Below are positions 8,529 through 18,362 of a stretch of DNA of 64,000 nt, one piece after another (the first letter of the stretch is position 1; every line of letters begins with the position of its first letter). The DNA comes from Pseudoalteromonas flavipulchra NCIMB 2033 = ATCC BAA-314. Its GTDB lineage: Bacteria > Pseudomonadota > Gammaproteobacteria > Enterobacterales > Alteromonadaceae. Under the pieces are notes generated by a model, which saw nothing but the letters and a program-made list of their open reading frames with translations, did not search any database and had not been told where the DNA came from. Position numbers and translations under genes: made by a program. The stretch is from the NCBI GenBank assembly GCA_000814665.1, contig JWIH01000024.1:248001-312000 (forward strand), in the 5' to 3' direction.

Positions 8529-10474
8529 TAGTGGTTTTCTGGTTCTGTTATTTTTACTTTAACTTGGTTTGCGCTAAGTGTTTTTGGTGAGTCAGCTAAA
8601 ACCTTAAAAGGATGTAGTTGAACATCTGTGATCAAGCGAGTCTGCTCGTCAGATTTGCCCAATATGTCCAAAACTTGCGTGTTGACGTTATAGCGCCAGA
8701 TAGTCGCCTGTTTGTCGGGAATAATCAGCTCATTCCCACGTAGGTAAAAACGCCAATGCAAGGTAATTTTGTCTGTTATTAGCTGTGGTTTGAGCGAATT
8801 GTTGACGAGTACTTTTAAGTTTGGCTCATCTGGTGTGGCTATATAGACAGTACCGTTTTTCTGTATTTGTGCCCAGTGAACCTGCCCCTGATAAAGTGGC
8901 TGTTTATGGTTGGTTACAGGGTCGAAAAGTACTAACTGTTTATTGCCAAGATCATTGATGAGAAGGTAGTTACTTCCTTTTATTTCAATTGATTGCATTA
9001 TAATTTGCTTTTCAAATAAAGCAGGGAAAACTTCAATGCCAGTGACTAAATTGATTTTCAGTAAGCTTTGTTTTGACGCTGCCCACAATTGTTTACCATC
9101 TTTTGTCCAGATAAAAGACGAGATATGTCCGTTATGGGTGAGTGGGATCTCTTGCTGCTCTTGCTTTAACCAAACTTCACTGGTACCTGTACGATTAGAG
9201 AGAAATGCAATGGCATTTCCACTTGGTTGGAATTGCCCTGATAGCTCGTCGTAGTGGCTGATTGTAAGTCGGCTTGTAGAGTGGTTGTCTTGAATATTAA
9301 TCTGCTTTTGCTCTCGGACTTGTGTCGCTAAATATTTGTTATCTTTAAGATATTCAGTGATGTAAAACGATTCTGAGCCGATTGCAGGAATGGTTTGTAC
9401 AAGCTGGAGGTTTTGGAAAATGTAGAGCGCAGATGCGGTTGAAAGTATATGTGTTGTATCTGGCCCATCTACTAGCACCAGCGAACGATCCAATTCTACA
9501 CCAGACAATTTTTCTTGTTGAAGAAGTGAAAGCTCGTTTTCTCTGCTAATTATGTAACTAGAGAGATAAGCCTCTTTATCTGGATCTTGGGTGAGTAAAG
9601 TAAGTTGACCCTCATTAAATGAGGACGCTAAAATTGTTGCAGTTATAGGTAAAGGAGTAAATGTGACTGAATCTGAGTGCGGAGTAAAAAGGGCATACCC
9701 GTTACTGGCGATAAGTAACACTTGATGACCAACCCAGTAGGCTTGCTGTACTTCGCTATTAAAGCAAGGAGAGATCACTTTTCTGGCTGCAAACCTTGGT
9801 AACACGACGATAGCTTGATGACACTTAGCTTGTGATTTTGTTTTGCGTGTTTCAATGAGTACTGCTTTTTTACCATCTTTGTTAAGCTGAGGTTTGCCAA
9901 CAAAATCCAATGCACGGGTAACTAACTTAGTTGTCTGGAAATCCAAATCCTTTACTTTTAGTTCCGCTGCTTGCGGCGTTCTGGCCACATATAACAACCT
10001 TCTACCTGAGGTAATTGTCGCAGTGCTTTCCAACTCCAATCCGTAACTTACAGGTGTAACCTCTGAAAGTTGGAAATTAGCTTTTGGCATAGTTGAATAG
10101 ATAAACAACATACCGAAGAGGGTGATGAAAGCTGCGAAATAGAGAATATAGGCTCTCAGCTTTTGGCTTAAATTAGTATGCTGATCCCCAACTTGTAAAC
10201 GATAGCCCTTTTTATGAAAAGTCTGGATAATACGTTTATCACTATCCCCAAGTAGTTTTCTAAGCTGAGCGATACATCGTTGAAGGGCATTTGGGGCGAC
10301 GACGGTATTTTGCCATACAGAATTAAGTAGGTGCTCTTGCGTAACAAGCGTTCCGCGATGCTGATACAGTATTTCAAATACTGCCAGCACCTTTGCCTCT
10401 AATTTGATTGTCTCATCAAGGTAGATAAGTTCACCCGTGGCTAAGTCTAGCTTACGGTTATTGATTGTTATCAT
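8528..10474 (-). CDS. ToxR/CadC-type membrane-bound winged-helix regulator
   Basis: The 648-residue protein begins with an OmpR/ToxR-type winged helix (residues 1-95; EAKVLAVFEILYQHRG, the QRCIAQLRKLLGD recognition helix and IIQTFHKKGYRL wing). One membrane span follows (about 107-127), then a large periplasmic part with beta-propeller-like repeats (ISHYDELSGQFQPSGNAIAFLSN and similar TolB-like blades). Such proteins bind DNA directly from the inner membrane in response to a periplasmic signal, without phosphotransfer. It is convergent with the esterase/TPR gene and lies downstream of the MNIO operon on the same strand, with a 127-base gap. The target genes are not known. Confidence 0.9.
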   Translation of the reverse strand: MITINNRKLDLATGELIYLDETIKLEAKVLAVFEILYQHRGTLVTQEHLLNSVWQNTVVAPNALQRCIAQLRKLLGDSDKRIIQTFHKKGYRLQVGDQHTNLSQKLRAYILYFAAFITLFGMLFIYSTMPKANFQLSEVTPVSYGLELESTATITSGRRLLYVARTPQAAELKVKDLDFQTTKLVTRALDFVGKPQLNKDGKKAVLIETRKTKSQAKCHQAIVVLPRFAARKVISPCFNSEVQQAYWVGHQVLLIASNGYALFTPHSDSVTFTPLPITATILASSFNEGQLTLLTQDPDKEAYLSSYIISRENELSLLQQEKLSGVELDRSLVLVDGPDTTHILSTASALYIFQNLQLVQTIPAIGSESFYITEYLKDNKYLATQVREQKQINIQDNHSTSRLTISHYDELSGQFQPSGNAIAFLSNRTGTSEVWLKQEQQEIPLTHNGHISSFIWTKDGKQLWAASKQSLLKINLVTGIEVFPALFEKQIIMQSIEIKGSNYLLINDLGNKQLVLFDPVTNHKQPLYQGQVHWAQIQKNGTVYIATPDEPNLKVLVNNSLKPQLITDKITLHWRFYLRGNELIIPDKQATIWRYNVNTQVLDILGKSDEQTRLITDVQLHPFKVLADSPKTLSANQVKVKITEPENH

Positions 10475-10601
10475 TATTATTTGGGAACAGCAGTCGATAC
10501 AGCTAGTCTATCTTGTATTGGCTATAAAAATAACCCATCAAGAGTCATTTAACTTTAGCAACTGAACCTTTATTAGAAAATTGGATCAGCAGGGTGCTGG
10601 T

Positions 10602-11462
10602 TCATTTTTGAATTATAAACAGCCCCCTATTAATCGCGCTTGGCAGCCAAACTGCTAACTGCGCTCTCAATATTTGAGTCTCCATATTCATGCGCTTAGC
10701 ACAGTAGGTTATTGCTTCTTGATAGCGCAGCGGTTTTTCTCTCAAGTGCAGTAATAAATCCGCTTGCCAGTCATTTAATACATTCATTTTGATGCGATAT
10801 TGTTGGCGCGATATTGCAATATGCGTTTGCTCAGGCATTGGCAAGGTGTACGGTTTTGCTTGCTCAAGCTGGGTTATAAGAGAAAGCAAAGGGTAATCGG
10901 TTTGAATGAGTTGTACGGATTCTGGCACCGACATGACAAAGTCTTCGGCAATGCCGCAAAGGAGTTCAATCTCGTTTATTAGCGCTGTTGATTTCTCGGT
11001 TTCCGGTCCTGATTTTAACAGTGCAAGCGCTTTGGCTCTTTCAAACTTAGCCAGCTCTGAAGGCAAGCTAAACATAGCTTGCTGGTGGGCATTAAAATCA
11101 CCGCTAGGTTTAGTGTGTGCTAAAAAATCAGCGAAGCGTGAGCCTAGTTGATGTAGTGTCCAAGACTCTGAGGGTAAGGTGACAATAAAGGCTTTGGCGA
11201 AGGTGTCGAATACTTCATCGCCCATAAACTGGCAAAGTAGAGCAAACTCTCCCCGAAGACATTCTACTAAACGCATCACATAGCCTGCAGCATAGATGTC
11301 TACTCTTCTCATGGCTCCCAGTGTTTTGTTACTTTTTACACAGTCATGCAGCGTTAAACCATGTGGATTTGCAGCGGTATTGAGCTTTTGTGGTAGGTCG
11401 CCTCGTACCATTAAAATGGTGCTAAGCCACTGCTGAGTTTGCGTTAAGTCTGGCGTTTTCAT
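10602..11462 (-). CDS. DUF2063 protein, MNIO partner (BufC/MbnC-like)
   Basis: This 286-residue protein has the DUF2063 N-terminal region: TQQWLSTILMVRGDLP, then the VDIYAAGYVMRLVECLRGEFALLCQFMGDEVFDTFAKAFI block (residues 54-93), which is the hallmark (YxxNxxxRLxxxLxxxFPxxxxxLGxxxF). In other systems DUF2063 proteins recruit the leader or substrate for the DUF692 oxidative enzyme. Its ATG overlaps the DUF692 stop by one base (TAATG), so the two are translationally coupled. It is last in the operon. The family call is strong; the substrate it recruits here is inferred to be the upstream ferritin-like protein. Confidence 0.85.
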   Translation of the reverse strand: MKTPDLTQTQQWLSTILMVRGDLPQKLNTAANPHGLTLHDCVKSNKTLGAMRRVDIYAAGYVMRLVECLRGEFALLCQFMGDEVFDTFAKAFIVTLPSESWTLHQLGSRFADFLAHTKPSGDFNAHQQAMFSLPSELAKFERAKALALLKSGPETEKSTALINEIELLCGIAEDFVMSVPESVQLIQTDYPLLSLITQLEQAKPYTLPMPEQTHIAISRQQYRIKMNVLNDWQADLLLHLREKPLRYQEAITYCAKRMNMETQILRAQLAVWLPSAINRGLFIIQK

Positions 11463-12412
11463 TATGTTAATTCTGCTCGCTCTTTGATGATTGGAGTTGA
11501 CAGCGCGTTGGTGTTAGTAACTGTATCTTGCTTTGGAATATGCCCTGTCAGTACCAGTTTTGCTTTGCTTAACTCATCAACGAGTTCTGGAAAACTGGGA
11601 ATATTGGCATCCCATTCTAGTAGGGTAGACACGCCACCCGTTAAGTGCTGCGCCAGTTGGTAAAGCTGCCAAACCTTGGCGGGCACTGGCTGGTCATGAG
11701 TGTCTATCAAACAATCACCGCAGTCACTAGGACCGGCTAGATGGATTTGAACGATGTGTTTATGGGGGAGTTGACGAATAAACGCTTCGGCGTCAAAACC
11801 ATGATTAAAGCTACTAACAAAAACATTGTTTACATCCAACAGCATACCGCAGCCTGTTGCGGTGACTAACTCACTAAAGAACTCGCTTTCAGTGAGGGTT
11901 GAATGTTGAAATTCAAGATATGTTGATGGGTTCTCAAGCACTAAAGGCCGTTCTAAAAAATCCTGAACTTGGTCAACACGGTTGATAACGTGTTGTAGGC
12001 TTTCGTCAGTCAATGGCATAGGTAGGAGATCGTGACTATTCAAACCAGCAATGCCTGTCCAACACAAATGATCGGAAATAAGCTGTGGCTTAACGAATTC
12101 ACTTAACTCCTTGAGCTTGCTTAAGTATTCAAAGTTAAGCGGGTCGCTGCTACCAATATTCATTGACACACCGTGCATCACTAGCGGGTATTGTTCCTTT
12201 AACTGAGCGAGGACATGCCGGCCATAGCCGTGATTATCTATATAGTTTTCACTGATGATTTCAAACCAGTCGACGCTAAGAGATGTACCGCGATCTAAAT
12301 GGGGCATAATAAAGGGATAGTGCTGGCTTCTCAGGCCAACACCAAACCCCAAGTCGGTTAGTTTTTCGATAGCGGACGCAGCAAGCTGCTGCGTCCGAAT
12401 TGGATTTGTCAT
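11462..12412 (-). CDS. DUF692 multinuclear non-heme iron oxidative enzyme (MNIO)
   Basis: The 316-residue protein is a TIM-barrel DUF692/MbnB/BufB homologue. All expected metal-ligand motifs are present: H80 in MHGVSMNIG, D114-H115 in ISDHLCW, E160 in LENPSTY, D193 in LLDVNNV, H224 in QIHLAG, D237 and H239 in DTHDQPV, and E266 in LLEWDANIP. MNIO enzymes use two or three iron atoms to modify cysteines oxidatively in ribosomal peptides (oxazolone/thioamide in methanobactin, thiooxazole in bufferins). The gene starts 13 bases after the ferritin-like gene ends and overlaps the DUF2063 gene. Catalytic competence is likely; the product chemistry here is unknown. Confidence 0.92.
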   Translation of the reverse strand: MTNPIRTQQLAASAIEKLTDLGFGVGLRSQHYPFIMPHLDRGTSLSVDWFEIISENYIDNHGYGRHVLAQLKEQYPLVMHGVSMNIGSSDPLNFEYLSKLKELSEFVKPQLISDHLCWTGIAGLNSHDLLPMPLTDESLQHVINRVDQVQDFLERPLVLENPSTYLEFQHSTLTESEFFSELVTATGCGMLLDVNNVFVSSFNHGFDAEAFIRQLPHKHIVQIHLAGPSDCGDCLIDTHDQPVPAKVWQLYQLAQHLTGGVSTLLEWDANIPSFPELVDELSKAKLVLTGHIPKQDTVTNTNALSTPIIKERAELT

Positions 12413-12425
12413 GCTATCTTTCCTA

Positions 12426-14753
12426 TCAAGTTGATGGAGGAAGAGCTAGACGAATATCTGAAGGTTTTGGCTTCTCTTTAGGTTCGCCATCTTCGTTCAA
12501 TAAACCATTGGCATTGCAGTATGCTTGCCAAGCAATATTGTATACGGCATCCCCTTGTTTATAAGGCATTAGCACATGATCTGCAGATTGATCGGTTGGA
12601 GCTTGTTGGCCTTTCGGATAAATGTAATCAATAGCAGAGAAGCTGTTATCTTTTAGGTTAAACTTAAATAACTGCATATCGTATTCTTCATCGGAAAGTT
12701 TTGGGAATAGTTGAGAGGCTGAGATAGGCACTGCACACCCACCCAAGTTATTACACTTATTATCAGCAGGTGCACTTTTTGGCCCTGTTGATACGCTACC
12801 ACCACAGCTACCGCCTGGCGTTGTGCTATGAACAAAACCACAGCCACCTTGTGCTTTACAGTCGTTACTTCCCTTACAACTATGATAAACCTCAGGAGGA
12901 GGTAAGTCATCCGAACCTATGTTGGTATAGCTCATTCCTTGGCAGGCGTGATAAAGGGTGTTCGGATTTTGCGGGGCGATACCCGTTACTAAATCCGGCG
13001 CAATTCCCGTGGTTGCCCAGCAAATCGAAATCCTATCGCCTGAGCCACCCATTGCAGGGCCCGGAAATTCACTGGTTTTACCCGACCAATAACGGTCAAG
13101 TGCTGTAGTTAGACCTTTAATTGTGCCTACCGCAGATTGACTGAATAATTGATGCGTATTGCCAATATTGGACGAGAGTTTAAGGTTGTTAAGCGCTTTT
13201 ACTACACTGCTGACGCAAGGTAGATTTGGGTTTTGCTTAGCTGCTTCATCACCGCCGTTGGGATCCAATAACGCCTCATTCCAGTTATTACCCTCAGCAA
13301 ACCAAGTTGACCATGTCATGTAACGTTCGTCCGATTGACTTGAAGGCTTCTCAAAGTCGACAATGAGCTTCATGGTATCGGTAAATATTTGAAAGTGATC
13401 TTTGTATTTATTAGTGATCCGCGCACAAGCCGAACCCGAAATTGGGCCTTCACCGCAGCTTGCGGGATAATCCGCCTTCAATGCTTCTGCACTAGGTTGA
13501 AACTTCTCTTCTACGGTGCTGAGGTGGATATCATCCGCTTTAGCCACTTTAGCAGCTAGGAGGTTTTGTGCCCATTTTTCATCTGCCCAGCGTTTACAAA
13601 TCATTTCTGCTACACCATCACCTTCACCTTGATCAGTAATGGCATTTACATTATTCATTAACGCTTCTTTTAATGCAGTATGATCTTCTTTTACGTTGAG
13701 TGAGCCTTTAATGCCAGGGAATTGTGGCTGATAATCTTTGTTACCTGGGCGCTCATTAAAATAGTCACGTTGAATGGTTGCGTAGTCGAGCAAGCTGGTG
13801 CCATCGTCATATTGGATCTGAATATAATCCCAATAGCTGAGGTACATGTGTCCAATCGAACCAAACAGCGGTAGGTTTTTCTCAGTGTAATCTGGTTTCC
13901 ACCAGTCATAAGGTGCTTGCTCAAAATATTTTGGTCGTTTTGTGTCTTTGTTTGGTTCTAAATATTGTTCTTGGATAATTTTCTTTGCGTTTTCTTCCGT
14001 TTCTTCAATTAACATAAAAAGTAATGTCTGCTCTTTGTTGAGCTCAGTGGCATTAACACGAAGATCTTGTAACGTTTTATTTGGGAAAATTTGCTTAAAG
14101 TAAGCTTGAACTTCAGGGCTTAATTTAGACAAATCGTCACTGCAATCAGCAAAGTCCAAAATATGTGGAATACTACTTTGATTGTTATAGCACTTCCAAC
14201 CAAACTTCTCGTCAATTAATGCTTGGCTAGTAAAGCTTGGTGTGAGGCCCAATTTGCTAGCCATGTTTGAGGCCAGTTGTAAGTGCAGCATTTCTTCAAT
14301 AAAAACACTATACACACCGTTAAACACTTGCTGGTTCACAGAGAGTTTAAATGCGTCTTTTTGGTTGTTTGGGTCGTCATTGTCACCAACCAAAGCATCG
14401 ATATTAAAAAGCGGTTTAAGCTCTACGTCGTAGCCTTTGTTTAGGCGGTGCTCTGGTATATATCCCGCTGTTGGACCAAGTCCAGGCCAGTAACGGCCGG
14501 GGTAGAGATTTGAAGAGTCCGCAATCTGGTGTGTACCTTGAATCGAGTAGAGGCCGGTCATATAAAGTGGGATCGTGAATAACTCCACGTTAATAGCGGC
14601 TTGTGCAATTGCTCTCAGACAAGATAAATCAGCAGCCTTATACTCGCTATTGCGTGCTTTAATTTGTTGTTTTTGTGCACTGCTTAAGAAGATGGAGGCA
14701 TCAATTTCTTTATCTACTTCTACCGATGGGCCTGTTTTGTTCTGCACATTCAT
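12426..14753 (-). CDS. ferritin-like (VioB/RebD-type) protein with C-terminal Cys-Gly repeats; candidate MNIO substrate
   Basis: This 775-residue cytosolic protein (no signal peptide) has an N-terminal ferritin-like domain of the kind fused in VioB/RebD: NVELFTIPLYMTGLYSI (E57), FIEEMLHLQLASNMA (E153, E154, H157) and FMLIEETEENA (E250-E254). Residues 600-675 form a cysteine-rich stretch: HACQG (C604), HSCKGSNDCKAQGGC (C626, C632, C638), a GGSCGG step (C650) and NKCNNLGGC (C667, C673). The CKGxNxCKxxGGC pattern resembles the core of MNIO peptide substrates. It is first in an operon with DUF692 and DUF2063 genes and has an SD-like AGGAG before its ATG. The ferritin-like fold is fairly secure; the substrate role is inference. 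Confidence 0.75.
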   Translation of the reverse strand: MNVQNKTGPSVEVDKEIDASIFLSSAQKQQIKARNSEYKAADLSCLRAIAQAAINVELFTIPLYMTGLYSIQGTHQIADSSNLYPGRYWPGLGPTAGYIPEHRLNKGYDVELKPLFNIDALVGDNDDPNNQKDAFKLSVNQQVFNGVYSVFIEEMLHLQLASNMASKLGLTPSFTSQALIDEKFGWKCYNNQSSIPHILDFADCSDDLSKLSPEVQAYFKQIFPNKTLQDLRVNATELNKEQTLLFMLIEETEENAKKIIQEQYLEPNKDTKRPKYFEQAPYDWWKPDYTEKNLPLFGSIGHMYLSYWDYIQIQYDDGTSLLDYATIQRDYFNERPGNKDYQPQFPGIKGSLNVKEDHTALKEALMNNVNAITDQGEGDGVAEMICKRWADEKWAQNLLAAKVAKADDIHLSTVEEKFQPSAEALKADYPASCGEGPISGSACARITNKYKDHFQIFTDTMKLIVDFEKPSSQSDERYMTWSTWFAEGNNWNEALLDPNGGDEAAKQNPNLPCVSSVVKALNNLKLSSNIGNTHQLFSQSAVGTIKGLTTALDRYWSGKTSEFPGPAMGGSGDRISICWATTGIAPDLVTGIAPQNPNTLYHACQGMSYTNIGSDDLPPPEVYHSCKGSNDCKAQGGCGFVHSTTPGGSCGGSVSTGPKSAPADNKCNNLGGCAVPISASQLFPKLSDEEYDMQLFKFNLKDNSFSAIDYIYPKGQQAPTDQSADHVLMPYKQGDAVYNIAWQAYCNANGLLNEDGEPKEKPKPSDIRLALPPST

Positions 14754-15000
14754 GGTTTGCTCCTTTGTGACGGTGAACGTTGTGCAATACCACTGGCTTA
14801 AATAAAAAATACGTTAGGATATAGGATATTTATCCAAGACAACTCAAAATTTAAGCAAGTTGATGTCGGTGAGCGATGAACACTCGTTATACAAAGTAGT
14901 CGTAAAAAAAGATAAGGTCGATTACGAGATATTACATGGTGGTAACTTTTTCATAACCTATTTAAGAGGCACAAAGCGAATAAGCAGAAAGAGATAAAAG

Positions 15001-15032
15001 AAGTGGTTTAAAGTCAGAGCCTTAAACCACTT
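15001..15032 (-). terminator. terminator of the S41 protease gene
   Basis: Arms of 11 bp (AAGTGGTTTAA at 15001-15011 and its complement at 15022-15032) with a 10-base loop lie 20 bases after the minus-strand S41 stop. On the minus strand the hairpin is followed by CTTTTATCTCTTTC. Confidence 0.7.
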
Positions 15033-15051
15033 TGAGGAGCTAGTAACGCGC

Positions 15052-18000
15052 TCAGAACTTAGATGGTGCAGGAGGCACTGTCAGTGTTTTCTTTGGGCTA
15101 TCTTTTAACTCTTGCAGTAGCTCTTTCACTGCACGCTCGACAGAAGGATCTTTACCTGCATGAACAAGTTCAGGTCTATCGATCACTTCGATATCAGGGC
15201 TGACGCCTTCGTTCTCTATAATCCAATTACCATCGTTATCTAGAATTCGGAAAGTTGCAGCGATAACCTGGCCTCCGTCAACAAGACTAGGATTGCCAGA
15301 GATACCGATAAGACCACCCCAAGTGCGAGTACCAATCAGTTTGCCAAGGCCCGCCTGACGGAAGTAGTAAGGTAAAGCATCACCGCCTGAGCTTGAATAA
15401 CCATTGATAAGCATCGTTTTTGGACCATCGTGTGCAAACGAAGGTGTTTTTGTTGGTTCAACACCACGGCGTTTCCAATAGTTCAGTGGTTTACGGGCAA
15501 GCCAAGTGATCATGTGCTCAGGGATAAAGCCGCCGCCGTTATAACGGTCGTCGATGATCAACGCATCTTTGCTCGTTTGTGGCATAAAGTTCTTAAATAA
15601 TGAACGGTTACCATCATAATGGGTATTTGGTAGGTGAACGTAGCCAATCTTACCGTTTGATAGTTTATCCACGTAGTCTGCGCGTGATTGAACCCATGCC
15701 ATGTAACGTAAGCCTTGCTCGCTGGCGACAGGTTTTACCGTGGTTTTCCAGCTATCATCAGCGCTTGGTGATTTACTCAATACCAGCTCAACTTGCTCGC
15801 CTTGGGTGTTTTCAAGTAGCTCGTAAAAGTTAACCACGTCTTTTACCGAGCGACCATTTACCGAGATGATGTAATCACCCGTATTGGCATTCACACCAGT
15901 TTCATCGAGTGGTGAACGGTAGTCTTCATGCCAGTTCTCACCTTTGTAGATACGCTCAATTTTTACGTAGCCAGACTGATGAGCGCTTATTTCTGCGCCA
16001 AGTAAACCATGCTTTTTGCGCTCGGCTGAAGGGGCATCACCAGATTGTACGTAAATGTGACCTGCGTTGATTTCACCCGCAATTTCGCTAAGTACATAGT
16101 CTAAATCACTACGGTGTGCGACAGCGCTGGCAAGTGGTTGATACTTCTCCAAGATAGCATCCCAATCTTGACCATGGTGATGCTCGTCGTAGAACCAGTC
16201 GCGTAAGGTGCGCCAGCCTTCTACATACATTTGTTGCCACTCAACTTGCGGGTCGATTTTCAGTGTCATCTTAGACAAATCAAGCTGACTGGCTTTTAAA
16301 TCTTGCTTTGGCTTTGGTGCAATTACACTGAAGTTGTTACCAGCGCGAGCGATCAGGTGCTTACCACCAGCGGCAACTTTATAGCTGCTTACGCCTTCGG
16401 CGACGGTTTCAAGCTTGCTATCTGGTTCCGTGCCGAGGAGCTTTAACGCACCGCCTGTTAAGGTTAGTACGCCCCCTTCAACACCTGTAAGCGCACCGTA
16501 GTTACCCGCTGGGGCTGAGAGTGATACAACCCGCGACATAAAGCCGTTGGCCTCAATGCGATTTGCTTGTTTTTCGCTGTCCTTTTTCGTTTCATCGTCT
16601 GATTGAATGCTTAACTCATCACTTTCAAAGGCATTAAGCGGCTTAATCTGACTATTCACCGCAACGCTATAAATGCGTGTGGCATTATTAAACATATAAT
16701 CAAATTCATAGCTGCTAAAGGTGAGGTTATAGTCACGCTCAGAAGTGAAATAAATGTAGTTACCGTCAGGCGAGAAAGTAGGATTACGCTCACTGGTCAT
16801 GTTGTCAGTCAGTCGAGAGACCTTTTTATCTTCGGTATTATAGTGCCAAAGCGAGGCATAACGGTTTTCATTGTTTTTAACAAAAACAATATCTTCACTG
16901 TTTGGTGACCAAGTATATTCGGTTAGACCATCTTCGTCGTATTTGGCGGTATCAATTTTATGCATATCACCAGATTTCGCATCGACCCACCATAGCGTGT
17001 GGTTTTTATCAGCAAAGAGCAGTTTGCTGTTATCAGCCGACCAAATTGGCGTAAAGCGCCAGATGGTACCATTGTCGGTTAACTGGATGGTTTTGTTGTT
17101 ATTTGCTCTATCTTTGAGATAGATCTCATATTCACCTGTTTTATCGCTCATGTAGGCAATATAACGGCCATTCGGTGACCAGCTAGCTTCAATTTCACGG
17201 CCTTCAGGCGTATAAGATAGATTGCGAGTAGGGCCCTGTTTTACTGGGACTGAGAATAACTCACCACGGGCAGTAAACAATGCACGCTTACCATCGTGTG
17301 ATATATCCATAGAATCGATAAAGTCGCTAACGTTTTTACTATATGGCATGGCATATTGACGCACACCAGCAACATCGATTTTTAGCTTTTTAGTTGTCTT
17401 TGTCGCTTCGTCAAAGCGATATAAGTAACCGCCATTTTCGTAGACAATGGCATCTGGTCCGGCTGATGGCCACAGCACGTCAAAGTCTTTGTGGTCAGTC
17501 ATTTTAACCGGTGACTTGCCATCGCGATATTTATAAAGGTTGAGCGTGTAGTCACGATCAGACACAAAGTAAATACTGTCATTCACCCAAGTTGGTTGCT
17601 GATCTGTGGCTTTGTCAGTGGTGAGTTGTTTAGACGTATTGTTTTCAAGGTCGTAAATCCAGACATCCTGCGCTCGACCACCACGAGAGCGCTTCCAGGT
17701 TCTAAACTCTCTGTCGATTGGCGTGTAAACATACTTGCTACCATCAGGGGAAAGCATACCACCGCCAGTTTCTGGGATGGCCATCGGCTGCTCAAGTCCA
17801 CCTTCTACTGGTACCATATAGGGGCGACCCATACGTTTGCCCCACGGTGTTCGATTTGCTCTAAAGACGATATGTTTGCCGTCAGGCGTCCAATCCATCA
17901 CACGGTAATCGAACCCACCACGAGGTGGCATTTGCCCAACATCGTTGTAATAAGTGAGTTGCTTTAATCCTGAACCATCAGCATTGATCACATAGATTTG

Positions 18001-18270
18001 ACGGCTGCCATTATACTCAGCGGCAAAAGCGATTTTGCTGCCATCTGGAGAGAACTTAGGGAAAGTCTCAAACCCAATATGGTCAGTCAGACGTTGGCTT
18101 TTACCTGTGTTGGTATTGGCAGTATAAATGTCGCCAGCATATACAAAAGTGACTTTATCTTTGTGAATATCTGGAAAGCGGAGTAGGCGGGTATCTTCGG
18201 TCTGATACGCTGAAACAAAAGGCGCGGCTGCCGCAGCAATGGCGAGCACGAGTGTTTTTATCTTCATCAT
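15052..18270 (-). CDS. tricorn-like S41 protease (TolB propeller, PDZ, S41)
   Basis: The reading frame is open to 18441, but the signal peptide MMKIKTLVLAIAAAAAPFVSA starts at ATG 18270, so I take that start (1072 residues). Order: two propeller regions of PD40/TolB blades (FPKFSPDGSKIAFAAEYNGS and similar, about residues 30-620), a helical C1-like segment with the WYDEHHHG block, a PDZ domain (GDYIISVNGRSVKDV) and an S41 core (DDRYNGGG, then YSSSGGDALPYYF). The overall layout matches tricorn protease homologues, here exported to the periplasm. These enzymes shorten oligopeptides. It is preceded by a porin gene on the same strand. Confidence 0.92.
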   Translation of the reverse strand: MMKIKTLVLAIAAAAAPFVSAYQTEDTRLLRFPDIHKDKVTFVYAGDIYTANTNTGKSQRLTDHIGFETFPKFSPDGSKIAFAAEYNGSRQIYVINADGSGLKQLTYYNDVGQMPPRGGFDYRVMDWTPDGKHIVFRANRTPWGKRMGRPYMVPVEGGLEQPMAIPETGGGMLSPDGSKYVYTPIDREFRTWKRSRGGRAQDVWIYDLENNTSKQLTTDKATDQQPTWVNDSIYFVSDRDYTLNLYKYRDGKSPVKMTDHKDFDVLWPSAGPDAIVYENGGYLYRFDEATKTTKKLKIDVAGVRQYAMPYSKNVSDFIDSMDISHDGKRALFTARGELFSVPVKQGPTRNLSYTPEGREIEASWSPNGRYIAYMSDKTGEYEIYLKDRANNNKTIQLTDNGTIWRFTPIWSADNSKLLFADKNHTLWWVDAKSGDMHKIDTAKYDEDGLTEYTWSPNSEDIVFVKNNENRYASLWHYNTEDKKVSRLTDNMTSERNPTFSPDGNYIYFTSERDYNLTFSSYEFDYMFNNATRIYSVAVNSQIKPLNAFESDELSIQSDDETKKDSEKQANRIEANGFMSRVVSLSAPAGNYGALTGVEGGVLTLTGGALKLLGTEPDSKLETVAEGVSSYKVAAGGKHLIARAGNNFSVIAPKPKQDLKASQLDLSKMTLKIDPQVEWQQMYVEGWRTLRDWFYDEHHHGQDWDAILEKYQPLASAVAHRSDLDYVLSEIAGEINAGHIYVQSGDAPSAERKKHGLLGAEISAHQSGYVKIERIYKGENWHEDYRSPLDETGVNANTGDYIISVNGRSVKDVVNFYELLENTQGEQVELVLSKSPSADDSWKTTVKPVASEQGLRYMAWVQSRADYVDKLSNGKIGYVHLPNTHYDGNRSLFKNFMPQTSKDALIIDDRYNGGGFIPEHMITWLARKPLNYWKRRGVEPTKTPSFAHDGPKTMLINGYSSSGGDALPYYFRQAGLGKLIGTRTWGGLIGISGNPSLVDGGQVIAATFRILDNDGNWIIENEGVSPDIEVIDRPELVHAGKDPSVERAVKELLQELKDSPKKTLTVPPAPSKF

Positions 18271-18362
18271 AATATAGGCATTTCCGTTATTATTTTGATA
18301 CATAATAACGATTGATAAGCGAAATGCACCCAATTTAGATGAGTAGCTTGTTTCAAAATGTG

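Noticed and set aside
12770..14805. Several plus-strand open frames antisense to the ferritin-like gene
   Set aside because: They are shadows of a strongly biased coding frame on the other strand, with no starts, ribosome sites or recognisable domains. I also checked them as possible MNIO precursor peptides and found no leader-core layout.
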